Part shown: positions 8,752-17,631 of the stretch, piece after piece
How positions within the stretch are numbered: the first letter of the stretch is position 1
Layout of the letters: each line of letters begins with the position of its first letter
Origin: RGIG7111 sp036839975
Lineage (GTDB): Bacteria; Bacillota; Clostridia; Peptostreptococcales; Anaerovoracaceae
Assembly: GCA_036839975.1 (NCBI GenBank)
Contig: DAISVU010000005.1
Coordinates: 1-64,000 of the forward strand
Length of the DNA stretch: 64,000 nt
Direction: 5' to 3'
Translations under genes and position numbers: made by a program
The notes under the pieces: model-generated
Told to the model about the DNA's origin: nothing
Database searches by the model: none
The model's input: only the letters and a program-made list of their open reading frames with translations

Positions 8752-10026
8752 TCATAGATATATTTTTTTAACGTCTGCAGGTCCTGCGATCCTGCCTGCC
8801 AGCGCGCTTGCTGCAGCGACTGCAGGGCTTGCAAGATATACTTCGCTGTCTACATGACCCATCCTGCCGACGAAGTTTCTGTTAGTTGTGGCGACACACC
8901 TTTCGCCTGCGGCAAGTATGCCCATGTATCCGCCCAGGCACGGTCCGCAGGTCGGCGTGGAAATTACACAGCCCGCATCTATAAATATATCCGCATATCC
9001 AAGACGTATGCAGTCTTTGTATATATGCTGAGTTGCAGGGATTACTATTGTTCGTACATTGTTGTGTACGTGCCTGCCCTTTAAGATATCTGCCGCGATC
9101 TTCATATCGGACAGCCGGCCGTTCGTACATGAACCGATAACGACCTGGTCTATCTTTATTTCGTTTATTTCATCTATTGTTTTTGTGTTTTCAGGCAGAT
9201 GCGGGAATGCAACTGTCGGTCTTATCTCTGAAAGATCTATCTCGAACGTTTTTTCGTATTCGGCATCATCATCAGCTTTATATATTTTGTACGGCCGCTT
9301 AACCCGCTCGTCCATATAATCTGTTGCTATGCGGTCTACATCGAAGATGCCGTTTTTTGCACTGGCTTCAATGGCCATATTCGCTATGCACAGGCGGTCG
9401 TCGATCGAAAGGCTTGCGATTCCTTCGCCTGTGAATTCCATAGACTTATAGAGTGCTCCCTCGACGCCTGTGAAACCTATGATGTGCAGTATGACGTCCT
9501 TTCCGCTTACATTTTCGGATAATTTGCCGGAGAGTATAAATTTGTATGCCTCCGGGATCTTAAACCATGCTTGCCCTGTTGCCATGCCGGCTGCAAGGTC
9601 AGTGCTTCCGACTCCCGTTGAAAATGCGCCGAGAGCACCATATGTGCAGGTGTGCGAATCTGCCCCGATGACGGCATCGCCTGCGGCGACCAGCCCTTTT
9701 TCCGGGAGCAGCGCATGTTCGATGCCCATTTCGCCGACATCATAGAAGTTGTCTATGTCAAATTTTCTTGCAAATGTACGGCATTGCTTGCACTGTTCGG
9801 CCGATTTTATATCCTTATTCGGCACGAAGTGATCCATTACTAGAGATATCCTGGTTTTGTCGAAAACATTGTCAAATCCGGCTTTTTCAAATTCATTGAT
9901 TGATACCGGCCCGGTTATATCATTTGCAAGCACCATGTCGAGGTCTGCTCTTGTTAGCTGTCCCGCTTTGACTTCATTGAGACCTGCGTGATCTGCAAGT
10001 ATTTTCTGAGTAATTGTCATCCCCAT
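8752..10026 (-). CDS. leuC: 3-isopropylmalate dehydratase large subunit
   Basis: An aconitase-superfamily subunit carrying the [4Fe-4S] cluster for leucine synthesis. Cluster ligands are visible in VIGSCTNGR and in the later TCGPCLGG pair. DSHTCTYGALGAFSTGVGS is the family substrate region. The length of 424 aa matches the short LeuC type used with separate LeuD. AGGAGGA is 8-10 bases before ATG 10026 (an ATG two codons later is possible). Its stop is 22 bases before leuD, so the two are translated from one mRNA. Confidence 0.96.
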   Translation of the reverse strand: MGMTITQKILADHAGLNEVKAGQLTRADLDMVLANDITGPVSINEFEKAGFDNVFDKTRISLVMDHFVPNKDIKSAEQCKQCRTFARKFDIDNFYDVGEMGIEHALLPEKGLVAAGDAVIGADSHTCTYGALGAFSTGVGSTDLAAGMATGQAWFKIPEAYKFILSGKLSENVSGKDVILHIIGFTGVEGALYKSMEFTGEGIASLSIDDRLCIANMAIEASAKNGIFDVDRIATDYMDERVKRPYKIYKADDDAEYEKTFEIDLSEIRPTVAFPHLPENTKTIDEINEIKIDQVVIGSCTNGRLSDMKIAADILKGRHVHNNVRTIVIPATQHIYKDCIRLGYADIFIDAGCVISTPTCGPCLGGYMGILAAGERCVATTNRNFVGRMGHVDSEVYLASPAVAAASALAGRIAGPADVKKIYL

Positions 10027-10045
10027 TTATGTGTTTCCTCCTGAT

Positions 10046-11755
10046 TTATTTTACGAATTTATCAACAGCATTCTGGCGGTTCAACGCGCTTACAAGTGCA
10101 TTTACAGAGGCCAGAATTATATCGTCATGTGTGCCTACGCCCCAGAAAATGCGACCGTCGCGGGCTGCAATGGCAATGTATGCGACAGCCTTGGACGATG
10201 AGTCAGATGTCAGAGCGTGTTCGGAATAAGTTATGAATTCATAGTCGAATGTGTACGGACTCTTTTTGAGCGCATTGCTTATGGCATCGAGTCTGCCGTT
10301 TCCGAGAGAATCAAATTCATACTGTTTGTCTTTGATAGTTACATTTATATCCACGCGTATTCCGTCCGGAAGTTCAGACTTGTCGTAGTCGGGGACTTTT
10401 TGGAATGAAGCATCTGTGATGTCGATGGGGTCAAACACATTTACATATTCTTTTTCAAACAATTCACAAACATCATCGGGAGAGAGTTCCTTGTGTTTCC
10501 TGTCTGAAATGTTCTTGACCATATAACCGAGTTCTTCTCTCATGGCTTTTGGAATCATATAGCCGAAGTTTCTGTGGAGAATATATGCGACTCCGCCCTT
10601 GCCGGACTGACTGTTGATGCGTATGACATCAGCTTCGTATTCTCGGCCGACATCGGTGGGGTCGATCGGAAGATAAGGCGTACTCCACTTGTTAAGCTTT
10701 TTATCGCGCCGGTACTTCATGCCCTTTGCAATGGCATCCTGATGCGATCCCGAAAACGCGGCGAAGACGAGCCGGCCGCCGTAAGGCTGTCTTGGATGTA
10801 CTTTGAGATCCGTAAATTTTTCATACATCTCCACGACTTCAGGCATGTTGCTGAAGTCGAGCTTAGGATCCACGCCGTGTGAAAACATGTTCATGGCCAC
10901 TGTCACTATATCGACGTTGCCTGTCCTTTCGCCGTTCCCGAAAAGTGTTCCCTCGACTCGGTCTCCTCCTGCGAGCAGACCGAGTTCGGTATCCGCAACG
11001 GCTGTTCCTCTGTCATTGTGAGGATGGAGCGAAACAATAACATTTTCCCTTTTGTTAAGATGATCACACATATATTCTATCTGGTTTGCATATATGTGCG
11101 GCATTGAAAGCTCGACTGTAACCGGAAGGTTTATGATAACTTTATTTTCAGGTGTCGGCTCCCATATATCGATCACCGCATTGCATATTTGAAGTGCAAA
11201 CTCAGGTTCGGTTCCGGTAAAGCTTTCCGGAGAATATTCAAATCTGAAATCAGTTTCCGGCTGTTTAGCGGCATAGTATTTTATCAGTTCCGCACCTTGT
11301 ACCGCGATACTTATTATATCTTTCTTGCTCGCCTTGAAGACCTGTTCTCTCTGGGCTGCTGAAGTTGAGTTATATAGATGTACTATAGCGCACTTTGTCC
11401 CTTTAAGCGATTCAAAGGTCTTTTTGATAATGTGCTTTCTGGATTGGGTCAACACCTGAACGGTGGTATCATCCGGAATCATATCTTTGTCTATGAGCGT
11501 TCGCAGCAACTCGTATTCTGTTTCAGATGCCGCGGGGAAGCCAACTTCTATCTCTTTGAAGCCTATCTTGGTCAGGAATTGAAAAAACTCCAGCTTTTCA
11601 TCCAGACTCATAGGAACTATCAGGGCCTGATTTCCGTCCCTAAGATCCACACTGCACCATATCGGAGCTTCGGTTATATGATCTTTTTTAGTCCATCGCA
11701 TTTCGCATTCGGGAGGTGGATAGTAGCCTATTTTGTACTTGTTGTAGTTTTTCAT
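10046..11755 (-). CDS. leuA: 2-isopropylmalate synthase (long LeuA type)
   Basis: Condenses acetyl-CoA with 2-oxoisovalerate, the committed step to leucine. The DRE-TIM catalytic barrel fills about residues 30-310, with VDLRDGNQAL (36-45), the metal site SLHPHNDRGTA and the GNGERTGNVD signature. The C-terminal LeuA dimer/allosteric domain (about 440-569) is the leucine-feedback region in this family. The 569-aa length and the N-terminal YYPPPECEMRWTKKDHI stretch are the mycobacterial/fungal-like form. A T-box leader lies directly upstream. leuC follows after 19 bases; leuB is not in the window. Confidence 0.97.
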   Translation of the reverse strand: MKNYNKYKIGYYPPPECEMRWTKKDHITEAPIWCSVDLRDGNQALIVPMSLDEKLEFFQFLTKIGFKEIEVGFPAASETEYELLRTLIDKDMIPDDTTVQVLTQSRKHIIKKTFESLKGTKCAIVHLYNSTSAAQREQVFKASKKDIISIAVQGAELIKYYAAKQPETDFRFEYSPESFTGTEPEFALQICNAVIDIWEPTPENKVIINLPVTVELSMPHIYANQIEYMCDHLNKRENVIVSLHPHNDRGTAVADTELGLLAGGDRVEGTLFGNGERTGNVDIVTVAMNMFSHGVDPKLDFSNMPEVVEMYEKFTDLKVHPRQPYGGRLVFAAFSGSHQDAIAKGMKYRRDKKLNKWSTPYLPIDPTDVGREYEADVIRINSQSGKGGVAYILHRNFGYMIPKAMREELGYMVKNISDRKHKELSPDDVCELFEKEYVNVFDPIDITDASFQKVPDYDKSELPDGIRVDINVTIKDKQYEFDSLGNGRLDAISNALKKSPYTFDYEFITYSEHALTSDSSSKAVAYIAIAARDGRIFWGVGTHDDIILASVNALVSALNRQNAVDKFVK

Positions 11756-11782
11756 TTTTTTATCCTTTCTGTAAGCTTCATT

Positions 11783-12046
11783 TTATAAAAAAGCCTTCAT
11801 CTCTGCGCCATACGGCTAAAGAGACGAAGGCTCAGTTTATCGAGCTTCCGCGGTACCACTCTTATTGGTCCCGGCCATCACCGGATCCCGCTCATAAGAT
11901 CCTGCTCAGGGGTGAGACATTTCCTCATACCGTGCGCACTTTCACCTTGCGTGCGCTCTCTGTGCCGATAGTCCGAAGAAATTTATTCCCTTCAGTGCAA
12001 GTTCAGTATGTAATTTTATATCTGCCGTTTGATTCGGCGATATTGC
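11783..12046 (-). promoter_or_regulatory. T-box riboswitch leader of leuA-leuC-leuD
   Basis: Read on the minus strand, the leader contains the T-box core AGTGGTACCGCGG (11848-11860), whose bulge pairs with the tRNA acceptor end. Upstream is AGAGAGCGCACGCAAGGTGA, typical of the distal part of Stem I. An intrinsic terminator follows: AGCCTTCGTCTCT pairs with AGAGATGAAGGCT (11792-11832), then six T. Uncharged tRNA should favour the antiterminator and switch on the operon. A CUC (Leu) triplet at 11914-11916, just before CCCUGAGC, is a possible specifier, but I did not fold Stem I fully. Confidence 0.93.
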
Positions 12047-12051
12047 TCTAT

Positions 12052-12081
12052 AGTATAACGCATACTTAGGCGGGGTGTCAA
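12052..12081 (-). promoter_or_regulatory. Sigma-A type promoter of the leuA operon
   Basis: On the minus strand TTGACA (12081-12076) and TATACT (12057-12052) are separated by 18 bases. The predicted start falls just before the T-box leader. Confidence 0.85.
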
Positions 12082-12233
12082 ATTTTAATGAATTATTATT
12101 TGACTGTTTACAAATAGAAACAAAATCAAGCGGGAAGACAGGCAATTTAATAAAAACAGCTTAAAATTGTGCTAAAAACATATAAAATTATAAAATTAAT
12201 TGTGGTATAAACATAAAATTATAAAATTCACAG

Positions 12234-12261
12234 TTGACAATCAAAAATGACAGTATATAAT
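12234..12261 (+). promoter_or_regulatory. Consensus promoter of ilvB
   Basis: TTGACA (12234-12239) and TATAAT (12256-12261) with a 16-base spacer. The predicted mRNA has a leader of only about 35 bases, so no attenuator fits before ilvB. The ATG at 12247 lies inside this promoter, which rules it out as the start. Confidence 0.88.
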
Positions 12262-12300
12262 TTACATTACATTGATAAAAATGAAAGGAAAGAACAACAA

Positions 12301-13962
12301 ATGAAACTGACAGGATCACAGATCGTAACAGAAGTTCTGCTTGAGCATGGGGTGGATACCGTATTCGGATATCCCGGCGGTACGGCGCTTAATATTTATG
12401 ATGCACTCTATGAATATAGAGACAGGATAAAGCATGTTCTGACAGCGCATGAGCAGGGCGCGGCACATGCGGCGGACGGATATTCCCGTTCGACCGGAAA
12501 GACCGGGGTCGTCTTTGCAACGAGCGGTCCGGGTGCGACCAACCTCGTAACAGGCATAGCTACCGCATTTATGGATAGTATACCTATGGTTGCCATTACA
12601 GCAAACGTACCGGACAGTCTGATCGGCAGAGATGCTTTTCAAGAGGTATTCATCACCGGAATAACACTTCCGATCACAAAGCACAGCTATTTTGTGAACG
12701 ATATAAGAAAACTCCCTGATGCATTGAGGGAGGCTTTCAGGATTGCAAACAGCGGCAGAAAAGGACCGGTGCTGATCGATATCACAAAAGATGTCACTGC
12801 ACAGGAATTGGAGTTCAGACCTACAAAGCCAAAGGCGCTTGATAAACATCCGCGACCTTCCAAAAAAAAGATTGAAGAAGTAGCAAAGATGATAAACCAA
12901 TCGGAACGTCCGGTGGTCTATTATGGCGGCGGAGTTACTTCTTCCAATGCAAAAGATGAGCTGAATGAGTTCCTTGACATAGCTGATATACCATCTACAT
13001 ATACGCTTATGGCGGCGGGATGTGTCGGCAGCGAGAACCCGAGGAACCTCGGATTGATTGGAATGCACGGCAGCATCGCGGCGAACAGAGCGGTAGACAG
13101 AGCGGATCTTGTTATTGCAGTCGGGACGAGATTCAGTGACAGAGTCGCGTTGAACCCTGAGAAATGGGGAAGGCGAGCAAAAAAGATACAGGTGGATATT
13201 GACAAGAGTGAAGTGGACAAAAATGTTATCGTTGATAAGGCGGTAATAGTTGATGTGAAAGATTTTCTGCAGGCTGTGATACCTCTTATAAAGAAGAAGA
13301 ACAGAAGCGAATGGGTGGCTCAGGCGACTGAGTGGAAGAAAAAGCGCGGTGATGCGCAGTGTCAGGACGCGCAGCTTCATCCCAGTGAGATCGTTCACAT
13401 AGCATGTGACAAGACGGACAATGAGACAATATACGTAACGGATGTCGGACAGCACCAGATGTGGGCGGCCCAGTATCTTAAATACAAAAAAACTCAGAAA
13501 TTCATAACGAGCGGCGGACTCGGAACCATGGGATTCGGATACGGTGCTGCTATAGGGGCGCAGATCGGATGCCCGGACAGAAGAGTAATACATTTTACAG
13601 GTGACGGATCGTTCCATATGAATATGAATGAAGCATGCACGGCAGTCAGCGAAGGGCTTCCTATTATAACTATTATTATGGACAATAAGGTTCTTGGAAT
13701 GGTGTACCAGTGGCAAAATGCGTTTTACGGCAGAAGGTTTTCGTCAACTACACCTGCCAGAAAGACAGATTTTGTTAAGGTGGCGGAAGGATTCGGCGCA
13801 AAAGGCTTCCGTGTGTCGACACCTGAGGAATTTGAAAATGCCTTTGACGAAGCGCTGAAACTGAAGGGGCCGAGCTGGATCGCATGTGATATAGCTGTTG
13901 AAGAGAGAGTGCTCCCGATGATACCGGGCGGAGGCACTATTGAAGATATGATAATAGGTTAG
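12301..13962 (+). CDS. ilvB: Acetolactate synthase, large catalytic subunit
   Basis: A ThDP enzyme that condenses two pyruvate (valine/leucine) or pyruvate plus 2-oxobutyrate (isoleucine). It has the three-domain ThDP order: the Pyr domain with VFGYPGG and the catalytic Glu in TAHEQGAAHAA; a central FAD-binding domain; and the PP domain with the GDGSFHMNMNE metal/ThDP motif. The start is ATG 12301 (553 aa): AAAGGAAAG precedes it and the longer frame begins inside the promoter. ilvN follows 11 bases after the stop. Biosynthetic, not catabolic (AlsS), because a regulatory subunit is adjacent. Confidence 0.97.
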   Translation: MKLTGSQIVTEVLLEHGVDTVFGYPGGTALNIYDALYEYRDRIKHVLTAHEQGAAHAADGYSRSTGKTGVVFATSGPGATNLVTGIATAFMDSIPMVAITANVPDSLIGRDAFQEVFITGITLPITKHSYFVNDIRKLPDALREAFRIANSGRKGPVLIDITKDVTAQELEFRPTKPKALDKHPRPSKKKIEEVAKMINQSERPVVYYGGGVTSSNAKDELNEFLDIADIPSTYTLMAAGCVGSENPRNLGLIGMHGSIAANRAVDRADLVIAVGTRFSDRVALNPEKWGRRAKKIQVDIDKSEVDKNVIVDKAVIVDVKDFLQAVIPLIKKKNRSEWVAQATEWKKKRGDAQCQDAQLHPSEIVHIACDKTDNETIYVTDVGQHQMWAAQYLKYKKTQKFITSGGLGTMGFGYGAAIGAQIGCPDRRVIHFTGDGSFHMNMNEACTAVSEGLPIITIIMDNKVLGMVYQWQNAFYGRRFSSTTPARKTDFVKVAEGFGAKGFRVSTPEEFENAFDEALKLKGPSWIACDIAVEERVLPMIPGGGTIEDMIIG

Positions 13963-13973
13963 GAGGAAAGGAC

Positions 13974-14474
13974 ATGGCAAAGAATTTTCAAACGGAAGTA
14001 ATAAGCATACTAGTAGACAATGAGTCGAATGTCCTTTCGAGAGTTGTAAGTCTGTTCAGCAGGAGAGGATTCAACATTGATTCACTGACGGTTTCAACTA
14101 CGAATGATACTAAACTTTCCAGGATCACGATAGTATTTACAGGAACAGAAAATGCCCTTCATCAGATCGTGACACAGACAGAAAAACTTGAAGTAGTCAG
14201 AGACATATTTACGCTGGAAGCCAAAGACAGCATTTACAGAGAACTGCTTCTTATAAAACTTAACGCTGACAAGACTGCAAGAACAGCCATCAGAGAGATT
14301 GTAGATATATACAGAGGTAAAATCATTGATCTTTCAAAAACAGGTATGATCATTGAGATGACCGGAGCTCCGGGAAAGATTGAGGCATTCATGGATATGA
14401 TGAGCTGCTACGATATTGTCGAAGTTTGCAGAACGGGCATAACAGGTATAGCCAGAAGTGTTGCATTAACATAG
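13974..14474 (+). CDS. ilvN: Acetolactate synthase, small regulatory subunit
   Basis: Binds valine and gives feedback control over IlvB. The 166 residues hold an N-terminal ACT domain (about 5-80; SILVDNESNVLSRVVSLFSR and GFNIDSLTVS) and the C-terminal ALS small-subunit domain (about 85-160). The ribosome-binding site AGGAGG overlaps the ilvB stop codon, a sign of tight co-translation. Usual length for the IlvH/IlvN family in Firmicutes. Confidence 0.96.
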   Translation: MAKNFQTEVISILVDNESNVLSRVVSLFSRRGFNIDSLTVSTTNDTKLSRITIVFTGTENALHQIVTQTEKLEVVRDIFTLEAKDSIYRELLLIKLNADKTARTAIREIVDIYRGKIIDLSKTGMIIEMTGAPGKIEAFMDMMSCYDIVEVCRTGITGIARSVALT

Positions 14475-14530
14475 ATTAAATGGAGAGTTTTGTCAGAAAA
14501 ATATCGCTGTTCAAAGCTATGAATAAGATA

Positions 14531-14559
14531 ATGACAAGTCTTTAAGTTAGGTGTATAAT
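14531..14559 (+). promoter_or_regulatory. Probable separate promoter before ilvC
   Basis: ATGACA (14531-14536), 17 bases, TATAAT (14554-14559). It would give ilvC a leader of about 130 bases that contains a small AAGCC/GGCTT hairpin (about 14589-14609) and an AAAGC/GCTTT hairpin. I recognise no known riboswitch in it. Confidence 0.6.
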
Positions 14560-14693
14560 GTCGGTGATTACGGTAAAGCAGTGAAGAAAGCCGCATGCCG
14601 GAAGGCTTAAAATGACATATTGAAAGCTGAAGCTTTGACTATATACAGCCTAATATAAATAAAAAAACAGGCAAAGAAAAGGAGAAAAAAGAA

Positions 14694-15689
14694 ATGATCA
14701 AGAAGTATTATGACCAGGATTGCAATTTGGGAGTACTGGATGGAAAAACTGTAGCTATAATAGGTTTCGGCAGTCAGGGGCACGCACATGCAAATAACCT
14801 GAAGGAAAGCGGAGTCAATGTAGTCGTAGGGCTCAGACCTACTTCTAAGAGTGCACAGTCTGCAAGAGAAGCGGGACTGGAAGTTGTGGAAGTTGAAGAA
14901 GCTGCAGAACGCGCAGACATGGTTATGATGCTCGTTCCGGACGAATTGTCCGCAGACGTTTACAACACACAGGTCGCTCAGCATATGAAGGAAAATGACG
15001 TGCTCGCTTTTGCACACGGCTTTAACATTCACTTCGGCCTGGTAAAGCCTGCTGAAAACATCGACGTTGTGATGATCGCTCCGAAAGGACCGGGACATAC
15101 TGTAAGAAGCCAGTATGTGGAAGGCAGGGGTGTACCGAGCCTGATTGCTGTTGAGCAGGATTATTCGGGAAAAGCAAAGGAAATCGCACTTGCATATGCA
15201 AGCGGCATCGGGGCAGGACGCGCAGGTATCCTGGAAACTACTTACAGAGAAGAGACAGAGACCGACCTCTTCGGTGAACAGGCAGTTCTCTGCGGAGGTG
15301 TAACAGAGCTGATGAAGGCAGGATTCGATACTCTTGTAGAAGCAGGATATGAGCCTGAAATGGCATACTTCGAATGTATTCACGAGATGAAGCTTATAGT
15401 TGACCTGATCAATGTGGGCGGATTTGAACTTATGCGAAAATCGATCTCAAATACAGCGGAGTACGGCGATTACTACGTAGGAAGGAAGATAATTACAGAA
15501 GAAACAAGACAGACTATGAGAGAGGTTCTTGCAGATATACAGAACGGCACATTCGCAAGTGAGTTTGTCCGCGAGATGAATGCGGGTAAGGGCACGAGAT
15601 TTTTGACGACAAGGAAAAAAGAATGTGAACATCCGCTTTGCAAGGTGGGCGCAGAACTTCGTGAGATGATGAGCTGGCTCCAGAAATAG
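14694..15689 (+). CDS. ilvC: Ketol-acid reductoisomerase
   Basis: Isomerises and reduces acetolactate or acetohydroxybutyrate. A class I (short) KARI of 331 aa. The Rossmann motif GFGSQGHAHANNLKESG is at about 24-40. The specificity loop VVGLRPTSKSA has Arg and Ser residues typical of NADPH binding. The knotted C-terminal domain has the Mg ligands in the DLFGEQAVLCGG and CIHEMKLIVDL blocks. AAAGGAG precedes ATG 14694. It is separated from ilvN by 219 bases that hold their own promoter. Confidence 0.97.
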   Translation: MIKKYYDQDCNLGVLDGKTVAIIGFGSQGHAHANNLKESGVNVVVGLRPTSKSAQSAREAGLEVVEVEEAAERADMVMMLVPDELSADVYNTQVAQHMKENDVLAFAHGFNIHFGLVKPAENIDVVMIAPKGPGHTVRSQYVEGRGVPSLIAVEQDYSGKAKEIALAYASGIGAGRAGILETTYREETETDLFGEQAVLCGGVTELMKAGFDTLVEAGYEPEMAYFECIHEMKLIVDLINVGGFELMRKSISNTAEYGDYYVGRKIITEETRQTMREVLADIQNGTFASEFVREMNAGKGTRFLTTRKKECEHPLCKVGAELREMMSWLQK

Positions 15690-15916
15690 CCGATCTGGCG
15701 GGCTGCATATACCGGTAATCTAAATCTAAGGGCTGCCGATATCAGGGTTTTCAGCAGCATCAGCGCAGCTGCAGCTGTTTAGGATATCCTTTAAAAGATT
15801 ATATGCAGCAATCTTATAATAAGTATTTAATATATGAGAAGAGGCCGCTGCGGTATTTGCAGGAGTACAATACTCTGTTCGATCGTATGCGGCTTCTGAT
15901 TTTCCGGAGGGGAATT
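15690..15916 (+). other. ilvC-ilvD intergenic leader
   Basis: These 227 bases carry TATAAT at 15815-15820 with only a weak -35 (TTAAAA at 15791). Downstream, AGAAGAGGCCGC (about 15837) can pair with GCGGCTTCT (about 15889), bracketing the approach to ilvD, with no clear T-run. It may be a promoter plus a structured leader. I cannot assign it to a known class. Confidence 0.3.
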
Positions 15917-17581
15917 ATGACACTTATAAGTAAAAAAGTAACGGAGGGCGTAGAAAAGGCACCGATGCGGAGTCTGTTTTATGCTATGGGATATACAAAG
16001 GAAGAACTTGACAGACCTCTTATCGGAGTTGTCTCGGCCAAGAGTGAGATTGTTCCGGGACATATGCATCTTGATAAGGTTGCAGAAGCTGTCAAAGCCG
16101 GCGTGAGAATGGCCGGCGGAACGCCTATTGAAGTACCTTCGATCGGGGTGTGCGACGGGATCGCCATGGGGCATGAAGGCATGAAATACAGCCTTGCAAG
16201 CAGGGAACTTATCGCAGACAGCGTCGAAACTATGGCTGTAGCACATTGCTTTGACGGCCTTGTGCTTGTGCCGAACTGTGACAAGATCGTTCCGGGTATG
16301 ATAATGGCGGCGGTAAGGCTGGACATTCCTGCGGTAGTATGCTCCGGCGGACCTATGATGTCGGGAATAGTAAAGGGTGAGGAAAGAAGCCTTTCAAGTA
16401 TATTTGAGGCTGTAGGTGCGAGAAAAGCTGATATGATCAATGATGCCGAACTGCTTGAATTCGAAGAAAATGTATGTCCCGGCTGCGGCTCGTGTTCGGG
16501 AATGTACACGGCAAACAGCATGAACTGTCTGTCTGAAGCTGTAGGCATCGCACTCCCCGGAAACGGTACGGTTCCCGCAGTGGACAGCGGCAGGATTAGG
16601 ATCGCAAAGCATGCGGGCATGGCTATCATGAATCTGGTGGAAAATGGAATAACAGCAAGAGATATAATCAATGAAGCATCATTAAGAAACGCGCTGGCCT
16701 GCGATATGGCGCTCGGATGTTCTTCAAACAGCGTGCTGCATCTGCTGGCCATAGGAAATGAAGCGGGCGTTGAGCTTGACCTGAACATATTCAATGAATT
16801 CAGTGCTAAAGTTCCCAATCTGTGTCATCTGGCACCGGCGGGCGCGACACACATGCACGACCTGAATCTTGCGGGCGGTGTGCAGGCGGTTATAAATGAA
16901 CTTACAAAGAAAGACCTGATAGATACAAGCCTGATAACAGCGACAGGAAGGACTGTCAGAGAAAATATTGAAGGCAGAACCGTAAAAAACTATGATATAA
17001 TAAGACCTGTGGACAAGCCGTACAGTGAGACCGGAGGCATCGCTATAATGTGGGGAAATATTGCCCGTGACGGCTGTGTTGTAAAGAGGAGCGCAGTCGC
17101 CGATGAGATGCTTAAACATTCAGGCCCTGCAAGAGTTTTTGACAGTGAAGAGGATGCGATCGCATCGATATATGACGGCAGGATCAGGGACGGAGATGTC
17201 GTTGTTATACGCTACGAGGGACCGAAAGGCGGTCCGGGAATGAGAGAGATGCTCAATCCTACGAGTGCGCTTGCAGGCATGAAACTTGACAAGACCGTTG
17301 CGCTGATAACTGACGGGAGATTCAGCGGTGCAAGCAGGGGCGCTTCGATCGGACATGTATGCCCTGAAGCCGCAAGCGGCGGAAATATCGTACTTCTTGA
17401 AGAGGGGGATATAATAGATATAGATATTCCTGGCGCGAATATAAATGCCGAAGTCTCTGATAAAGAATTTGAAGAACGCAGAAAGAAACATGTAATGCCC
17501 GAATCTAAAATCAAGACCGGTTGGCTTGTAAGGTATCAGCGCAATGTGACCGCATCGTGCAGGGGTGCGGTGATGGAGTAG
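15917..17581 (+). CDS. ilvD: Dihydroxy-acid dehydratase
   Basis: Dehydrates 2,3-dihydroxy acids to the 2-oxo acids that are transaminated to valine and isoleucine; an Fe-S enzyme. Cluster cysteines are visible in LVPNCDKIVPGM and in CPGCGSCSGMYTANSMN. The C-terminal GRFSGASRGASIGH block is typical. The start ATG 15917 follows GGAGGGG directly and gives 554 aa, the usual size; the open frame extends 38 codons further upstream without a ribosome-binding site. hisD starts 50 bases after the stop. Confidence 0.96.
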   Translation: MTLISKKVTEGVEKAPMRSLFYAMGYTKEELDRPLIGVVSAKSEIVPGHMHLDKVAEAVKAGVRMAGGTPIEVPSIGVCDGIAMGHEGMKYSLASRELIADSVETMAVAHCFDGLVLVPNCDKIVPGMIMAAVRLDIPAVVCSGGPMMSGIVKGEERSLSSIFEAVGARKADMINDAELLEFEENVCPGCGSCSGMYTANSMNCLSEAVGIALPGNGTVPAVDSGRIRIAKHAGMAIMNLVENGITARDIINEASLRNALACDMALGCSSNSVLHLLAIGNEAGVELDLNIFNEFSAKVPNLCHLAPAGATHMHDLNLAGGVQAVINELTKKDLIDTSLITATGRTVRENIEGRTVKNYDIIRPVDKPYSETGGIAIMWGNIARDGCVVKRSAVADEMLKHSGPARVFDSEEDAIASIYDGRIRDGDVVVIRYEGPKGGPGMREMLNPTSALAGMKLDKTVALITDGRFSGASRGASIGHVCPEAASGGNIVLLEEGDIIDIDIPGANINAEVSDKEFEERRKKHVMPESKIKTGWLVRYQRNVTASCRGAVME

Positions 17582-17631
17582 CTGTAAAAAAGAAGGAGAG
17601 CGCAAATCATACGGATTTTTAAGTAGATATT

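Noticed and set aside
12082..12300. T-box or peptide attenuator before ilvB
   Set aside because: The consensus promoter at 12234-12261 leaves about 35 bases of leader, too short for either, and no GGTACCGCG core is present.
12316..13716. 466-codon open frame on the minus strand opposite ilvB
   Set aside because: Lies entirely within ilvB, has no ribosome-binding site or family motifs, and reads as the shadow of a biased coding strand. The same applies to minus-strand frames at 15979-16818 (ilvD) and 5989-6774 (tyrS).
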